This document shows, one piece after another, positions 1 through 5,827 of a DNA stretch of 9,258 nt. The stretch's first letter is position 1. Each line of letters starts with the position of its first letter. The notes under the pieces are model-generated. The model had not been told where the DNA came from. It did not search any database and saw nothing but the letters and a program-made list of their open reading frames with translations. The DNA is from Sphingomonadales bacterium (GTDB lineage Bacteria > Pseudomonadota > Alphaproteobacteria > Sphingomonadales > Sphingomonadaceae): positions 1 through 9,258 of the forward strand of contig JAIYAA010000082.1 of assembly GCA_027489295.1 (NCBI GenBank), in the 5' to 3' direction. The translations under genes were made by a program, and so were the position numbers.

Positions 1-98
1 GTGATTTCGCGGCTGAGCTTGGAGAACATCGCCGAGCGCTTCTTATCCTGCGCGCCCTTGCGGTGCATGATGTTCTTGAATTTGGAATGGCCTGCCAT
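1..98 (-). CDS. yebC: YebC/PmpR-family protein, N-terminal fragment
   Basis: The minus strand from position 98 encodes 32 codons that run off the left edge. The protein starts [20 protein letters not shown] and continues through [12 protein letters not shown]. This is the highly conserved N-terminus of the YebC/PmpR family (E. coli YebC begins [20 protein letters not shown]). Family members are cytosolic three-domain proteins of about 245 residues; some act as DNA-binding regulators and others help ribosomes through proline stretches. Only the start of domain 1 is visible. No strong Shine-Dalgarno lies in front of the ATG, but the conserved MAGHSK leaves no doubt about the start. It is the last gene of a minus-strand series behind gapR, 84 nt away with a candidate terminator hairpin between, so it may have its own promoter. 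Confidence 0.95.
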   Translation of the reverse strand, partial: MAGHSKFKNIMHRKGAQDKKRSAMFSKLSREI

Positions 99-136
99 GG
101 TGAACCCGAACTGCCTGCGATTGGGATTAGGAGGAA

Positions 137-169
137 GCGCTCGCCTTAGCGCGGTTGGCCGGCGAGCGC
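137..169 (-). terminator. Hairpin downstream of gapR, candidate terminator
   Basis: A perfect 9-bp inverted repeat (GCGCTCGCC at 137-145 against GGCGAGCGC at 161-169) encloses a 15-nt loop. It lies 13 nt after the gapR stop and before the yebC start. Read on the minus strand it is followed by TTCCTCC, a weak pyrimidine run rather than a true U-tract. It is plausibly an intrinsic terminator or an mRNA 3' stabiliser for gapR; the wide loop and poor U-tract keep confidence moderate. Confidence 0.45.
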
Positions 170-182
170 CATCAGCGCGGGC

Positions 183-419
183 TTAGATGCCCAGTGCCTG
201 CTTGTAGGTTTCGAGCAGCATCTCGGCCTCTTCGCGGTGGTGCTTTTCCATCCGGCGGAGGCGCACGATGGTGCGCATCGTCTTGACGTCGAACCCGGTC
301 GACTTGGCTTCGGCATAGACATCCTTGATGTCGTCGGCGATGCCCTTCTTCTCCTCTTCGAGACGCTCGACACGCTCGATCAGGAGGCGGAGCTGCTCGG
401 CGGAAATATTATCGGACAT
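183..419 (-). CDS. gapR: GapR / DUF2312 (UPF0335) nucleoid-associated protein
   Basis: This 78-residue protein matches the DUF2312/UPF0335 family, typified by Caulobacter GapR. GapR is a small coiled-coil nucleoid protein that clamps overtwisted DNA ahead of replication and transcription forks and stimulates type II topoisomerases; that role is known for Caulobacter and assumed here. In the sequence, residues 4-40 form an acidic/basic heptad-rich helix ([18 protein letters not shown]). Next comes the conserved [14 protein letters not shown] segment (about 37-49) and a basic [24 protein letters not shown] helix (about 53-76). The family is usually about 80-90 residues, so the gene is complete. 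The start is supported by AGGAG at 431-435, 11 nt upstream. The 128-nt region upstream holds a long imperfect stem-loop, listed separately. Confidence 0.95.
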   Translation of the reverse strand: MSDNISAEQLRLLIERVERLEEEKKGIADDIKDVYAEAKSTGFDVKTMRTIVRLRRMEKHHREEAEMLLETYKQALGI

Positions 420-446
420 GGGTATTCTAGCTCCTGAAGCATGAGA

Positions 447-493
447 TCGGACGGCGCAGGCCGCGCGAGGGTCGCGCCGGCCGGGTCGTCCGA
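447..493 (-). promoter_or_regulatory. Long imperfect stem-loop between the amidohydrolase gene and gapR
   Basis: An outer 7-bp inverted repeat (TCGGACG at 447-453, CGTCCGA at 487-493) flanks a small internal loop. The inner stem pairs GGCCGCGCGA (459-468) with TCGCGC-c-GGCC (472-482), with a single bulged C and a GGG triloop. The structure is about 47 nt long and lies 54 nt after the amidohydrolase stop and 27 nt before the gapR start. It could end amidohydrolase transcription, although no U-tract follows on the minus strand. It could equally be a structured 5' UTR of gapR or a protein-binding site. No convincing -35/-10 pair was seen in the rest of 420-547. Confidence 0.4.
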
Positions 494-547
494 AGGGAAT
501 ATGGAATCAGGCGGGCCCTGTACGCCAGCCTGCGCCCGCGCTCAACC

Positions 548-1873
548 TCAGTCCGCGGGGAAGGCCTGCCGCCGTCCGCCCAGCTTGTGGACCACACCGG
601 CGCGCACCACCGTATCGACCCGCTCCAGCACCGTCACGTCCTGCAGCGGATCGCCCGAGACCGCGATCAGGTCGGCCGCCTTGCCCGGTTCGAGCGAGCC
701 GAGCTGGTCCTTGCGGCCCAGCGCATCGGCGGCATCGAGCGTCGCCGCGCGAATCGCACCCGCCGGCGTGAGCCCTGCCCGGACCAGCAGCGCGAACTCC
801 CGGGCATTCTCGCCGTGCCGCGACACGCCGGTATCGGTACCGAACGCGACCTTCACCCCGGCCTTGATCGCCTTCGCATGGCTTACCGCGGCCGCCGCAG
901 CGGCCGCCTCCGCCTTGGGGATGGTCGCGGGCGGCAGCTTGCCGGCGCGGGCGTTGGCGAGCGCGGTGACCGGGGCGATCATCGTCGGCACCAGCCAGGT
1001 GCCGCGCGCCTTCATCGCGGCGATGGTCGCGTCGTCGAGAAAGCTGCCATGCTCGATCGAATCAGCGCCGGCCTCCACCGCGCCGCGCACGCCTTCGGCG
1101 GCATGGGCGTGCACCGCCACGCGCCGGCCAAAGGCATGCGCCGTCTCGACGATGGCCTTCATCTCCTCGTCGGTCATCTGCTTGCCGAGGCCGCCGGCGA
1201 CATTGGAGAGCACGCCCCCGGTCGCCGCGAACTTGATCACCTGCGCGCCCAGCCCGATCTGCTGGCGTACCGCGCGGCGGCAATCGTCCGCGCCGTTGCA
1301 GGTGTTGATCTGGCGGTGCGCCACCGTCTCGGCGAAGTCCGCGCCCAGCCCGTTGGTGCCGTCGCCGTGCCCGCCCGAGACCGAGATCATGCGCCCGGCA
1401 TTGACGATCCGCGGGCCCGCGATCGCACCGCGCTCCACCGCATCGCGCAACGCCCGAATCGCGCGCGGATTGCTGCCGAGATCGCGGACCGTGGTGAAGC
1501 CGGCCTCCAGATCGCGGCGCGCATCCTCGATGCCGATGACGAATTCGTCGGCCTCGTCCTCGGTAAGCGCGTTCATCCGTTCCTTTACCGGATCGCCTTC
1601 GGAGAACAGGTGGACATGCAGGTCGATGAGACCCGGCAGCACGAACTTGTCACGCAGATCGAGCAGCTTCGCGCCCGCTTCCGGCGCCACGAATCCGTCG
1701 CGGATCTCGGCGACCTTGCCGTCGCGCAGGATGATCGTGCTGGCGCCGCGCGGCGCCTGGCCGGGCCTGTCGAGCAGCCGCCCGGCCTGGACATAGGTGA
1801 CGCTGGCGGGGGATTGCGCCCAGGCCGGTAGGGCCACGGTGCCCGCCAGTGCGGCCAGCAACAGCGTCTTCAT
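548..1873 (-). CDS. Exported metal-dependent amidohydrolase (prolidase / imidazolonepropionase-like)
   Basis: An amidohydrolase-superfamily TIM-barrel enzyme with a Sec signal peptide; the hydrophobic stretch and ALPAWAQS site predict cleavage near residue 20, so the protein should be periplasmic. Numbering from the start chosen here, the metal ligands are visible in order: HVH (H86, H88, strand 1), the carboxylatable lysine in VIKFAATGG (K214), H255 in VAVHAHA, H275 in SIEHGS and D347 in FGTDTG. The HxH-Lys-His-His-Asp set indicates a binuclear zinc enzyme. The closest characterised relatives I know are the Caulobacter Xaa-Arg/Lys and other dipeptidases of this superfamily, so dipeptide or imidodipeptide cleavage is likely but the substrate is not proven. 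Start choice: GGGGGAG (1881-1887) is 7 nt from the ATG at 1873 but only 1 nt from the ATG at 1879, so 1873 (441 aa) is preferred over 443 aa. It follows DUF1244 by 29 nt, probably in one transcript. Confidence 0.9.
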   Translation of the reverse strand: MKTLLLAALAGTVALPAWAQSPASVTYVQAGRLLDRPGQAPRGASTIILRDGKVAEIRDGFVAPEAGAKLLDLRDKFVLPGLIDLHVHLFSEGDPVKERMNALTEDEADEFVIGIEDARRDLEAGFTTVRDLGSNPRAIRALRDAVERGAIAGPRIVNAGRMISVSGGHGDGTNGLGADFAETVAHRQINTCNGADDCRRAVRQQIGLGAQVIKFAATGGVLSNVAGGLGKQMTDEEMKAIVETAHAFGRRVAVHAHAAEGVRGAVEAGADSIEHGSFLDDATIAAMKARGTWLVPTMIAPVTALANARAGKLPPATIPKAEAAAAAAAVSHAKAIKAGVKVAFGTDTGVSRHGENAREFALLVRAGLTPAGAIRAATLDAADALGRKDQLGSLEPGKAADLIAVSGDPLQDVTVLERVDTVVRAGVVHKLGGRRQAFPAD

Positions 1874-1880
1874 GCGCATT

Positions 1881-1887
1881 CTCCCCC
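1881..1887 (-). promoter_or_regulatory. Ribosome binding site that decides the amidohydrolase start
   Basis: On the minus strand GGGGGAG lies 1 nt from the ATG at 1879 and 7 nt from the ATG at 1873. Only the second spacing is normal, which argues for initiation at 1873 and a protein starting MKTLLLAALAG rather than MRMKTLLL. Confidence 0.6.
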
Positions 1888-1902
1888 TGTCGCGCCCCCG
1901 GC

Positions 1903-2280
1903 TCAGGCGTGGGGGTCGGTCATGCTGGGAGGATCACTGGCCGGGAAGGACTCGTCAAGCGCCTCGTCGAGCTCCGCGTCGTCGCGGCCCTCATTCTTCT
2001 TCAGGCTCTCCTCCATCCGCGCCAGCTGCTCGGGGGTCGCCTCGCCCTGATACTTCGCCTTCCACGCGGACTGGTCCATGCCATACACTATTTTGCGCGC
2101 GTCGGCCTTGGCGATCGATGGGTCGGCTTCGTGGATCCAGTCGCCCAGACAGTTCCGGCAAAAGCCGGAAAGCCCCATCAGATCAATGTTCTGCGCATCG
2201 TGGCGGTGGCGCAGATGGCGCACCAGCCGGCGGAACGCCTTGGCCGCGGTTGCATCGTCCAGGCGATCTAGTTCATCCAT
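1903..2280 (-). CDS. DUF1244 protein with C-terminal FPASDPPS tail
   Basis: A 125-residue protein. Residues 12-90 match the DUF1244 (SMc04008-like) family. They include AFRRLVRHLRHR (15-26), AQNIDLMGLSGFCRNCLGDW (29-48) with a CxxC pair (C41, C44), and VYGMDQSAWKAKYQGEATPEQ (65-85). Family function is unknown; the invariant FCRNC could bind a metal or be redox active, which is inference. After residue 90 comes an acidic linker and then LDEALDESFPASDPPS (104-119), a motif I recall as a stand-alone tail on many small bacterial proteins and not part of DUF1244 proper. The start is secure: GGAGG at 2287-2291 sits 6 nt from the ATG. The gene diverges from pyk across 72 nt and is followed 29 nt later by the amidohydrolase. 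I recall DUF1244 lying close to pyk in other alphaproteobacteria. Confidence 0.92.
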   Translation of the reverse strand: MDELDRLDDATAAKAFRRLVRHLRHRHDAQNIDLMGLSGFCRNCLGDWIHEADPSIAKADARKIVYGMDQSAWKAKYQGEATPEQLARMEESLKKNEGRDDAELDEALDESFPASDPPSMTDPHA

Positions 2281-2352
2281 TCGGCACCTCCGGAGTTGAT
2301 GTTAACGCATTTGGGACTAGAGGCGGGCAGGCACAAGCCGAGGAAGACAACG

Positions 2353-3822
2353 ATGACACAGGCGATCTCCCCCCGCTCGCGCAAGGTGCGCGTTCTGGCA
2401 ACGCTGGGCCCTGCCAGCGCCTCCCCCGAAATGATCGAGAAGCTGTTCCGGGCTGGCGCCGACGCGTTTCGCATCAACATGAGCCACGGCGACCAGGCCT
2501 CGAAGATCCCCCTCTTCGAAGCCATCCGCGCGATGGAAAAGACCACCGGCCGCCCGACCACCATCCTGGCCGACCTTCAGGGGCCGAAGCTGCGCGTCGG
2601 CAAGTTCGCCGACGGCAAGGTGATGCTGGTCACCGGTCACCAGTTCACGCTCGACCGCGATCCCACGCCGGGCGACGCGACTCGCGTCGAACTGCCGCAC
2701 CGCGAGATCTTCGAGGCGGCGCACGCCGATGCCCGCCTGCTGCTCGATGACGGCAAGCTGGTGCTGCGCGTGACCGACGCGACGCCCGACCGGTTGACCA
2801 CGATCGTCGAGGTCGGCGGCCCGCTGTCGAACAACAAGGGCCTCAACGTCCCCGACATGGTGCTGCCGCTGGCCGCGCTCACCGAGAAGGACCGCAGCGA
2901 CCTGAGCTTCGCGGTCGAGCAGGGCGCCGACTGGATCGCGCTCAGCTTCGTCCAGCGCCCCGAGGATCTGATGGAAGCCCGTCGCCTGATCGGCGGCAAG
3001 GCCGCCCTGCTCGCCAAGATCGAGAAGCCCTCGGCCATCGCCCGCCTCGAGGAGATCCTCGAGCAGTGCGACGGCGTGATGGTCGCCCGCGGCGATCTGG
3101 GCGTCGAGCTGCCGCCGCAGACCGTGCCGCCGCTGCAGAAGCGCATCGTCGAATCGGCGCGCCGCCTGGGCCGCCCGGTGATCGTCGCGACGCAGATGCT
3201 CGAATCGATGATCGAGAGCCCCTCGCCCACCCGCGCCGAAGTGTCGGACGTGGCGACCGCGGTGTATGACGGCGCCGACGCGATCATGCTCTCGGCCGAA
3301 AGCGCCGCGGGCAAGTGGCCGGTCGAATCGGTGTCGATGATGAACTCGATCGCCGATGCGGTGGAGCGCGACCCGGCGCATGGCGACCGCGTCCACTTCA
3401 CCGTCACCAAGCCCGATCCGACCACCGCCGACGCGCTGGCCGAAGCGGCGAAGAACATCGCCGCGACCGTTTCGGCCTCGGCGATCATCTGCTTCACCAG
3501 CTCGGGCTCGACCGCGCGCCGCATCGCTCGCGAGCGGCCGCTGCTGCCTATCCTGGTGCTGACCCCGGAGCGTGACACCGCGCGCCGGCTGGGCCTGTTG
3601 TGGGGCACCCACGCGGTGCAGACGCGCGACGTCGATTCGTTCGAGGAAATGGTCGCCAAGGCCAAGCGCATGGCGCTGCGCCACGGCATCGCCAAGGCGG
3701 GTGACCGCGTGATCGTCTGCGCCGGCGTGCCGTTCAAGACGCCGGGGTCGACCAACGTGCTGCACGTCGTCACCATCGTCGGCGACGAGCTGACCAACTA
3801 CCAGGGTTCCGAAGGGAACTGA
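2353..3822 (+). CDS. pyk: Pyruvate kinase, K+-independent residue type
   Basis: Converts phosphoenolpyruvate and ADP to pyruvate and ATP in the cytosol, the last step of lower glycolysis and the Entner-Doudoroff route. The 489-residue protein shows RINMSHG (40-46, PEP/ATP site), DLQGPKLRV (74-82), the catalytic-lysine segment AKIEKPS (K222, E224 metal ligand), ARGDLGVE (D248 metal ligand) and ATQMLESM (T280). A B-domain insert lies at about 83-165 and a C-terminal domain at about 345-475 with FTSSGSTARR (381-390). At the position of muscle E117 it has K79, with L75, Q76 and V82 around it, the pattern of K+-independent enzymes. Start: AGGAAG (2341-2346) lies 6 nt before ATG 2353, and family homology begins a few residues later. 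An in-frame ATG at 2296 would add 19 unrelated residues. A GC hairpin follows the stop. Confidence 0.97.
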   Translation: MTQAISPRSRKVRVLATLGPASASPEMIEKLFRAGADAFRINMSHGDQASKIPLFEAIRAMEKTTGRPTTILADLQGPKLRVGKFADGKVMLVTGHQFTLDRDPTPGDATRVELPHREIFEAAHADARLLLDDGKLVLRVTDATPDRLTTIVEVGGPLSNNKGLNVPDMVLPLAALTEKDRSDLSFAVEQGADWIALSFVQRPEDLMEARRLIGGKAALLAKIEKPSAIARLEEILEQCDGVMVARGDLGVELPPQTVPPLQKRIVESARRLGRPVIVATQMLESMIESPSPTRAEVSDVATAVYDGADAIMLSAESAAGKWPVESVSMMNSIADAVERDPAHGDRVHFTVTKPDPTTADALAEAAKNIAATVSASAIICFTSSGSTARRIARERPLLPILVLTPERDTARRLGLLWGTHAVQTRDVDSFEEMVAKAKRMALRHGIAKAGDRVIVCAGVPFKTPGSTNVLHVVTIVGDELTNYQGSEGN

Positions 3823-3830
3823 GCCAAACG

Positions 3831-3856
3831 CCCCCTCCCGCCCCGGCGGGAGGGGG
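3831..3856. terminator. Bidirectional GC hairpin between pyk and ccmB
   Basis: CCCCCTCCCG (3831-3840) pairs perfectly with CGGGAGGGGG (3847-3856). One further C-G pair (3841 with 3846) leaves a CCCG tetraloop, giving 11 bp in all. It begins 8 nt after the pyk stop and ends 2 nt before the ccmB stop, so it can end both convergent transcripts. There is no T-tract on either side, so termination may rely on Rho, or the element may mainly protect 3' ends. Confidence 0.6.
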
Positions 3857-3858
3857 TG

Positions 3859-4494
3859 CTAGCCCCGCCCCATGCGCATCGCCGCGCCGGCAACGACGGG
3901 GCAGCCCGCCACCAGCACCAGGCTGATCGCCGCGAGCAGCTTGATCGCGCCCGGCTCGCCACCGCTCGCGCCCGCGCCGAAGATCAGCAGCGGCACCGCG
4001 AAGGGCAGCATCACCAGCCCCGCCAGCGCCCCTGCGCCGCGCAGCCCCGCCACCAGCGCCGCGGTCGCCACGCCCAGCGCCGCCAGCCCCGGCGTGCCGA
4101 TCGCCAGCCCCAGCAGGATCGTCGCCAGCGCAGGGCCGGGCACGTGCAGCAGCGCCGCCGCGACGCAGGTCGCCGCGAGCAGCGCGGGGCCGAAGCCCAG
4201 CCAGTGCCCCAGCATCTTCGCCGCCGCGATGCCGGTATCGGAATATCCCCGCACCACCAGCTGATCCAGCACGCCGCTTTCGGCATCGGGCGTCACCAGC
4301 CGCTCGACCGGCAGCAGCGCCGCGAGCAGCGCCGCCGCCCAGATCACGCCGCCGCCGATCCGCGCGAGCAGCCGCCCGTCCGGGCCCACCGCAAAGGGAA
4401 ACAGGATCGCGACCAGCAGGAAAAAGACGATCGGCAGCACCAGTCCGCCGCTGCTCCACGCGCGCCGCAACTCGCGCCACACCAGCGCGATCAC
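3859..4494 (-). CDS. ccmB: Heme exporter permease CcmB
   Basis: Membrane subunit of the CcmAB ABC transporter of system I cytochrome c maturation. With CcmC and CcmD it releases holo-CcmE to the apocytochrome ligation machinery in the inner membrane. The 211-residue protein (E. coli CcmB is about 220) has about six hydrophobic segments, near 17-36, 46-62, 96-116, 121-144, 154-173 and 184-205. The family hallmark IWAAALLAALLPVERLVTPD (51-70), followed by SGVLDQL, is present, as are HWLGFGPALL and GTPGLAALG. The start is a GTG at 4494 that overlaps the ccmA stop in a GTGA, giving translational coupling. The longer in-frame ATG extension upstream lies inside ccmA and encodes arginine-rich non-homologous sequence, so it is rejected. 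No ccmC, D or E follows; the next gene downstream is convergent pyk. Confidence 0.95.
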   Translation of the reverse strand: MIALVWRELRRAWSSGGLVLPIVFFLLVAILFPFAVGPDGRLLARIGGGVIWAAALLAALLPVERLVTPDAESGVLDQLVVRGYSDTGIAAAKMLGHWLGFGPALLAATCVAAALLHVPGPALATILLGLAIGTPGLAALGVATAALVAGLRGAGALAGLVMLPFAVPLLIFGAGASGGEPGAIKLLAAISLVLVAGCPVVAGAAMRMGRG

Positions 4495-5060
4495 AGCCGG
4501 ATCTCCTGCGCATCCGGCAGCGCGATCGGCTGGTGGGTGGCGACCAGCACAATGCCGCCGCCCGCCCGGTGCGCGGCGATCCGCGCCTCCAGCATCGCGA
4601 CCGAGGCGGTGTCGAGGCCGTTGCCGGGCTCGTCGAGCAGCCACACCGGCGCCCCGCTCGCAAGCACGCGGGCAAAGGCCGCGCGCCGCCGCTGGCCGGT
4701 GGACAGCAGCCGCACCGGCACCTCGGCGATGTCCGCCAGCCCCACCGCGTCCAGCGCCGCGGCGACGGCAGCCCCGCGTCCGTCGAGCCCCGCCCAGAAG
4801 CCGAGAGCCCCCGCCAGCGTCCGCTCCGCATCCAGTGCTGCGGTTTCGCTCAGCAGCGCGCGCCCCCCCTCCCCCGTCACCCGGCCGCCCAGCGGCGCGA
4901 GCAGCCCGGCGGCGATGCGGATCAGGCTGGATTTGCCCACGCCATTGGGGCCGAGCACCAGCCCCGCCGCACCCGGCCCCAGCGCGAAGCCGAGCCCTTC
5001 GAACAGGATCCGCCCGCCGCGCAGGCAGGTGACGTCGTCAAAGGCCAGGCCGGGGCTCAA
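4491..5060 (-). CDS. ccmA: Heme exporter ATP-binding subunit CcmA
   Basis: Cytosolic ATPase of the CcmAB complex, which powers release of heme-loaded CcmE. The 189-residue ABC domain (E. coli CcmA is about 207) contains the Walker A GPNGVGKS (37-44), the signature LSTGQ (119-123) followed by RRRAAFARVL, the Walker B VWLLDEP (139-145) with the D-loop NGLD, and the switch histidine in ATHQP (H176). The usual Q-loop glutamine is not obvious; SETAAL (71-76) stands there, and CcmA proteins are divergent at this spot. The start is inferred as TTG at 5060, which overlaps the TGA of the upstream metallopeptidase in a TTGA and gives (M)[15 protein letters not shown], the expected CcmA N-terminus. A weak GGAAG lies 10 nt upstream. 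The in-frame ATG farther upstream encodes arginine-rich antisense-like sequence. Its stop overlaps the ccmB GTG start. Confidence 0.92.
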   Translation of the reverse strand: MSPGLAFDDVTCLRGGRILFEGLGFALGPGAAGLVLGPNGVGKSSLIRIAAGLLAPLGGRVTGEGGRALLSETAALDAERTLAGALGFWAGLDGRGAAVAAALDAVGLADIAEVPVRLLSTGQRRRAAFARVLASGAPVWLLDEPGNGLDTASVAMLEARIAAHRAGGGIVLVATHQPIALPDAQEIRL

Positions 5061-5461
5061 TCGGCGGCGTCTTCCAGCGCGTGCATGGCGTCGTCGGACA
5101 GGCCGAAATGGTGACCCACCTCGTGCACCACGACATGGCTGACCAGCAGATCGAGCGATTCGCCGGTCTCCACCCATTCGTCGAGGATCGCGCGGCGATA
5201 GAGGTGGATGCGGTCGGGCAATCCGCCCGAATCGAACGCCGATTTCTCGCCGATCGGGCGGCCGTGATAGAGGCCGCTCAGCGCGAACGGATCGTCGATG
5301 CCGAGCGCGTCGAGCGTCTCCTCGTCAGCAAACTCCTCCACCAGCAGCACCACATCGGCGAGATGGACCTGGAAGGGCTCCGGGATGCGGGCCAGCGCGG
5401 CGCGCGCCAGCTGCTCGATCTGGGCGGCATCGGGGGCGTAGCTTGGCGCTTGCTTGGGCAT
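5057..5461 (-). CDS. Zincin-like metallopeptidase family protein (DUF1025 type)
   Basis: A 134-residue soluble protein of the small possible-metallopeptidase family found across alphaproteobacteria and actinobacteria. The hallmark is [19 protein letters not shown]113-E114-x-x-H117-x-x-G120-x-x-D123, a metzincin-like HExxHxxGxxD site in which E114 would be the general base and D123 a third zinc ligand. The upstream half has the family pattern [19 protein letters not shown] (26-44), [13 protein letters not shown] (63-75) and [14 protein letters not shown] (83-96). No physiological substrate is known to me. Start: ATG 5461 fits the usual family length. ATG 5473 and ATG 5512 are in frame, but none has a clear Shine-Dalgarno, and 5512 would overlap phhB. 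Its stop is coupled to ccmA, and it diverges from phhB. Confidence 0.88.
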   Translation of the reverse strand: MPKQAPSYAPDAAQIEQLARAALARIPEPFQVHLADVVLLVEEFADEETLDALGIDDPFALSGLYHGRPIGEKSAFDSGGLPDRIHLYRRAILDEWVETGESLDLLVSHVVVHEVGHHFGLSDDAMHALEDAAD

Positions 5462-5510
5462 GGCCGAATGCATAGGCGGAGCGGCAGACACCGCACAAGG
5501 AGAGGATGCC

Positions 5511-5804
5511 ATGGTAGCGCGCTTGACCGACGGACTGCGCGAGGAATCGCTCGCCGGCCTGCCCGGCTGGAGCTACGAGCCCGGCCGCGACGCGATCACG
5601 CGCCGCTTCCTGTTCGCCGATTTCGGCGAGGCCTTCGCCTTCATGACCCGCGTCGCGCTGATCGCCGAGAAGGCGGACCACCATCCCGAATGGTCCAACG
5701 TGTGGAACCGGGTGGACGTGCTGCTGACCACCCATGATGCCGGCGGCCTCTCGACCCGCGACATCCAGCTGGCCACCGCGATAGACGCGCTGGTCAAGCG
5801 CTAA
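5511..5804 (+). CDS. phhB: Pterin-4a-carbinolamine dehydratase
   Basis: Dehydrates 4a-hydroxytetrahydrobiopterin to the quinonoid dihydropterin, recycling the cofactor of aromatic amino-acid hydroxylases such as PhhA in the cytosol. The 97-residue protein has the family signature EKADHHPEW (53-61), with the catalytic pair H57-H58 and a third histidine H75 18 residues later, matching rat DCoH/PCD H61, H62 and H79. [18 protein letters not shown] (64-81) and DIQLATAID (84-92) complete the fold. The length matches the family (about 95-105). Start: AAGGAGAGG ends 5 nt before the ATG, its AGGAG core (5498-5502) being 8 nt away. The longer in-frame ATG at 5454 lacks such a site. No phenylalanine hydroxylase gene is adjacent. 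It diverges from the metallopeptidase across 49 nt and converges on the TonB-like gene. Confidence 0.95.
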   Translation: MVARLTDGLREESLAGLPGWSYEPGRDAITRRFLFADFGEAFAFMTRVALIAEKADHHPEWSNVWNRVDVLLTTHDAGGLSTRDIQLATAIDALVKR

Positions 5805-5827
5805 CCTATCCCCCGGCCGGCGGGAGC

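Noticed and set aside
441..1831. Two long plus-strand open frames (451 and 414 codons) opposite the amidohydrolase
   Set aside because: The amidohydrolase on the minus strand has all metal ligands and a signal peptide; these frames are antisense shadows.
2296..2352. Earlier ATG for pyk adding 19 residues
   Set aside because: No Shine-Dalgarno, residues unrelated to pyruvate kinases, and it would use up the divergent promoter region. AGGAAG is well placed for 2353.
2281..2352. Divergent promoters between DUF1244 and pyk
   Set aside because: Promoters must lie here or nearby, but I found no -35/-10 pair with acceptable spacing on either strand. TTGATG at 2296 lacks a partner, and TAACAT on the minus strand lacks a -35.
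2317..3765. 482-codon open frame antisense to pyk
   Set aside because: Shadow of pyk; the codon pattern follows pyk's wobble bases and the product is R/H/D-rich with no family match.
3831..3856. GC hairpins (also 8895-8921) as dispersed repeat elements
   Set aside because: They could belong to a repeated palindromic family, but two hairpins of different sequence in one window do not show a repeat; they are kept as terminators.
3770..4831. 353-codon minus-strand frame across ccmA and ccmB
   Set aside because: Out of frame with both conserved genes; arginine- and glycine-rich artefact of high GC.
5805..5827. GC-rich spacer between phhB and the tonB-like gene as a terminator
   Set aside because: The best pairing (CCCG with CGGG around a GCCGG loop) is only 4 bp with no T-tract, too weak to call.
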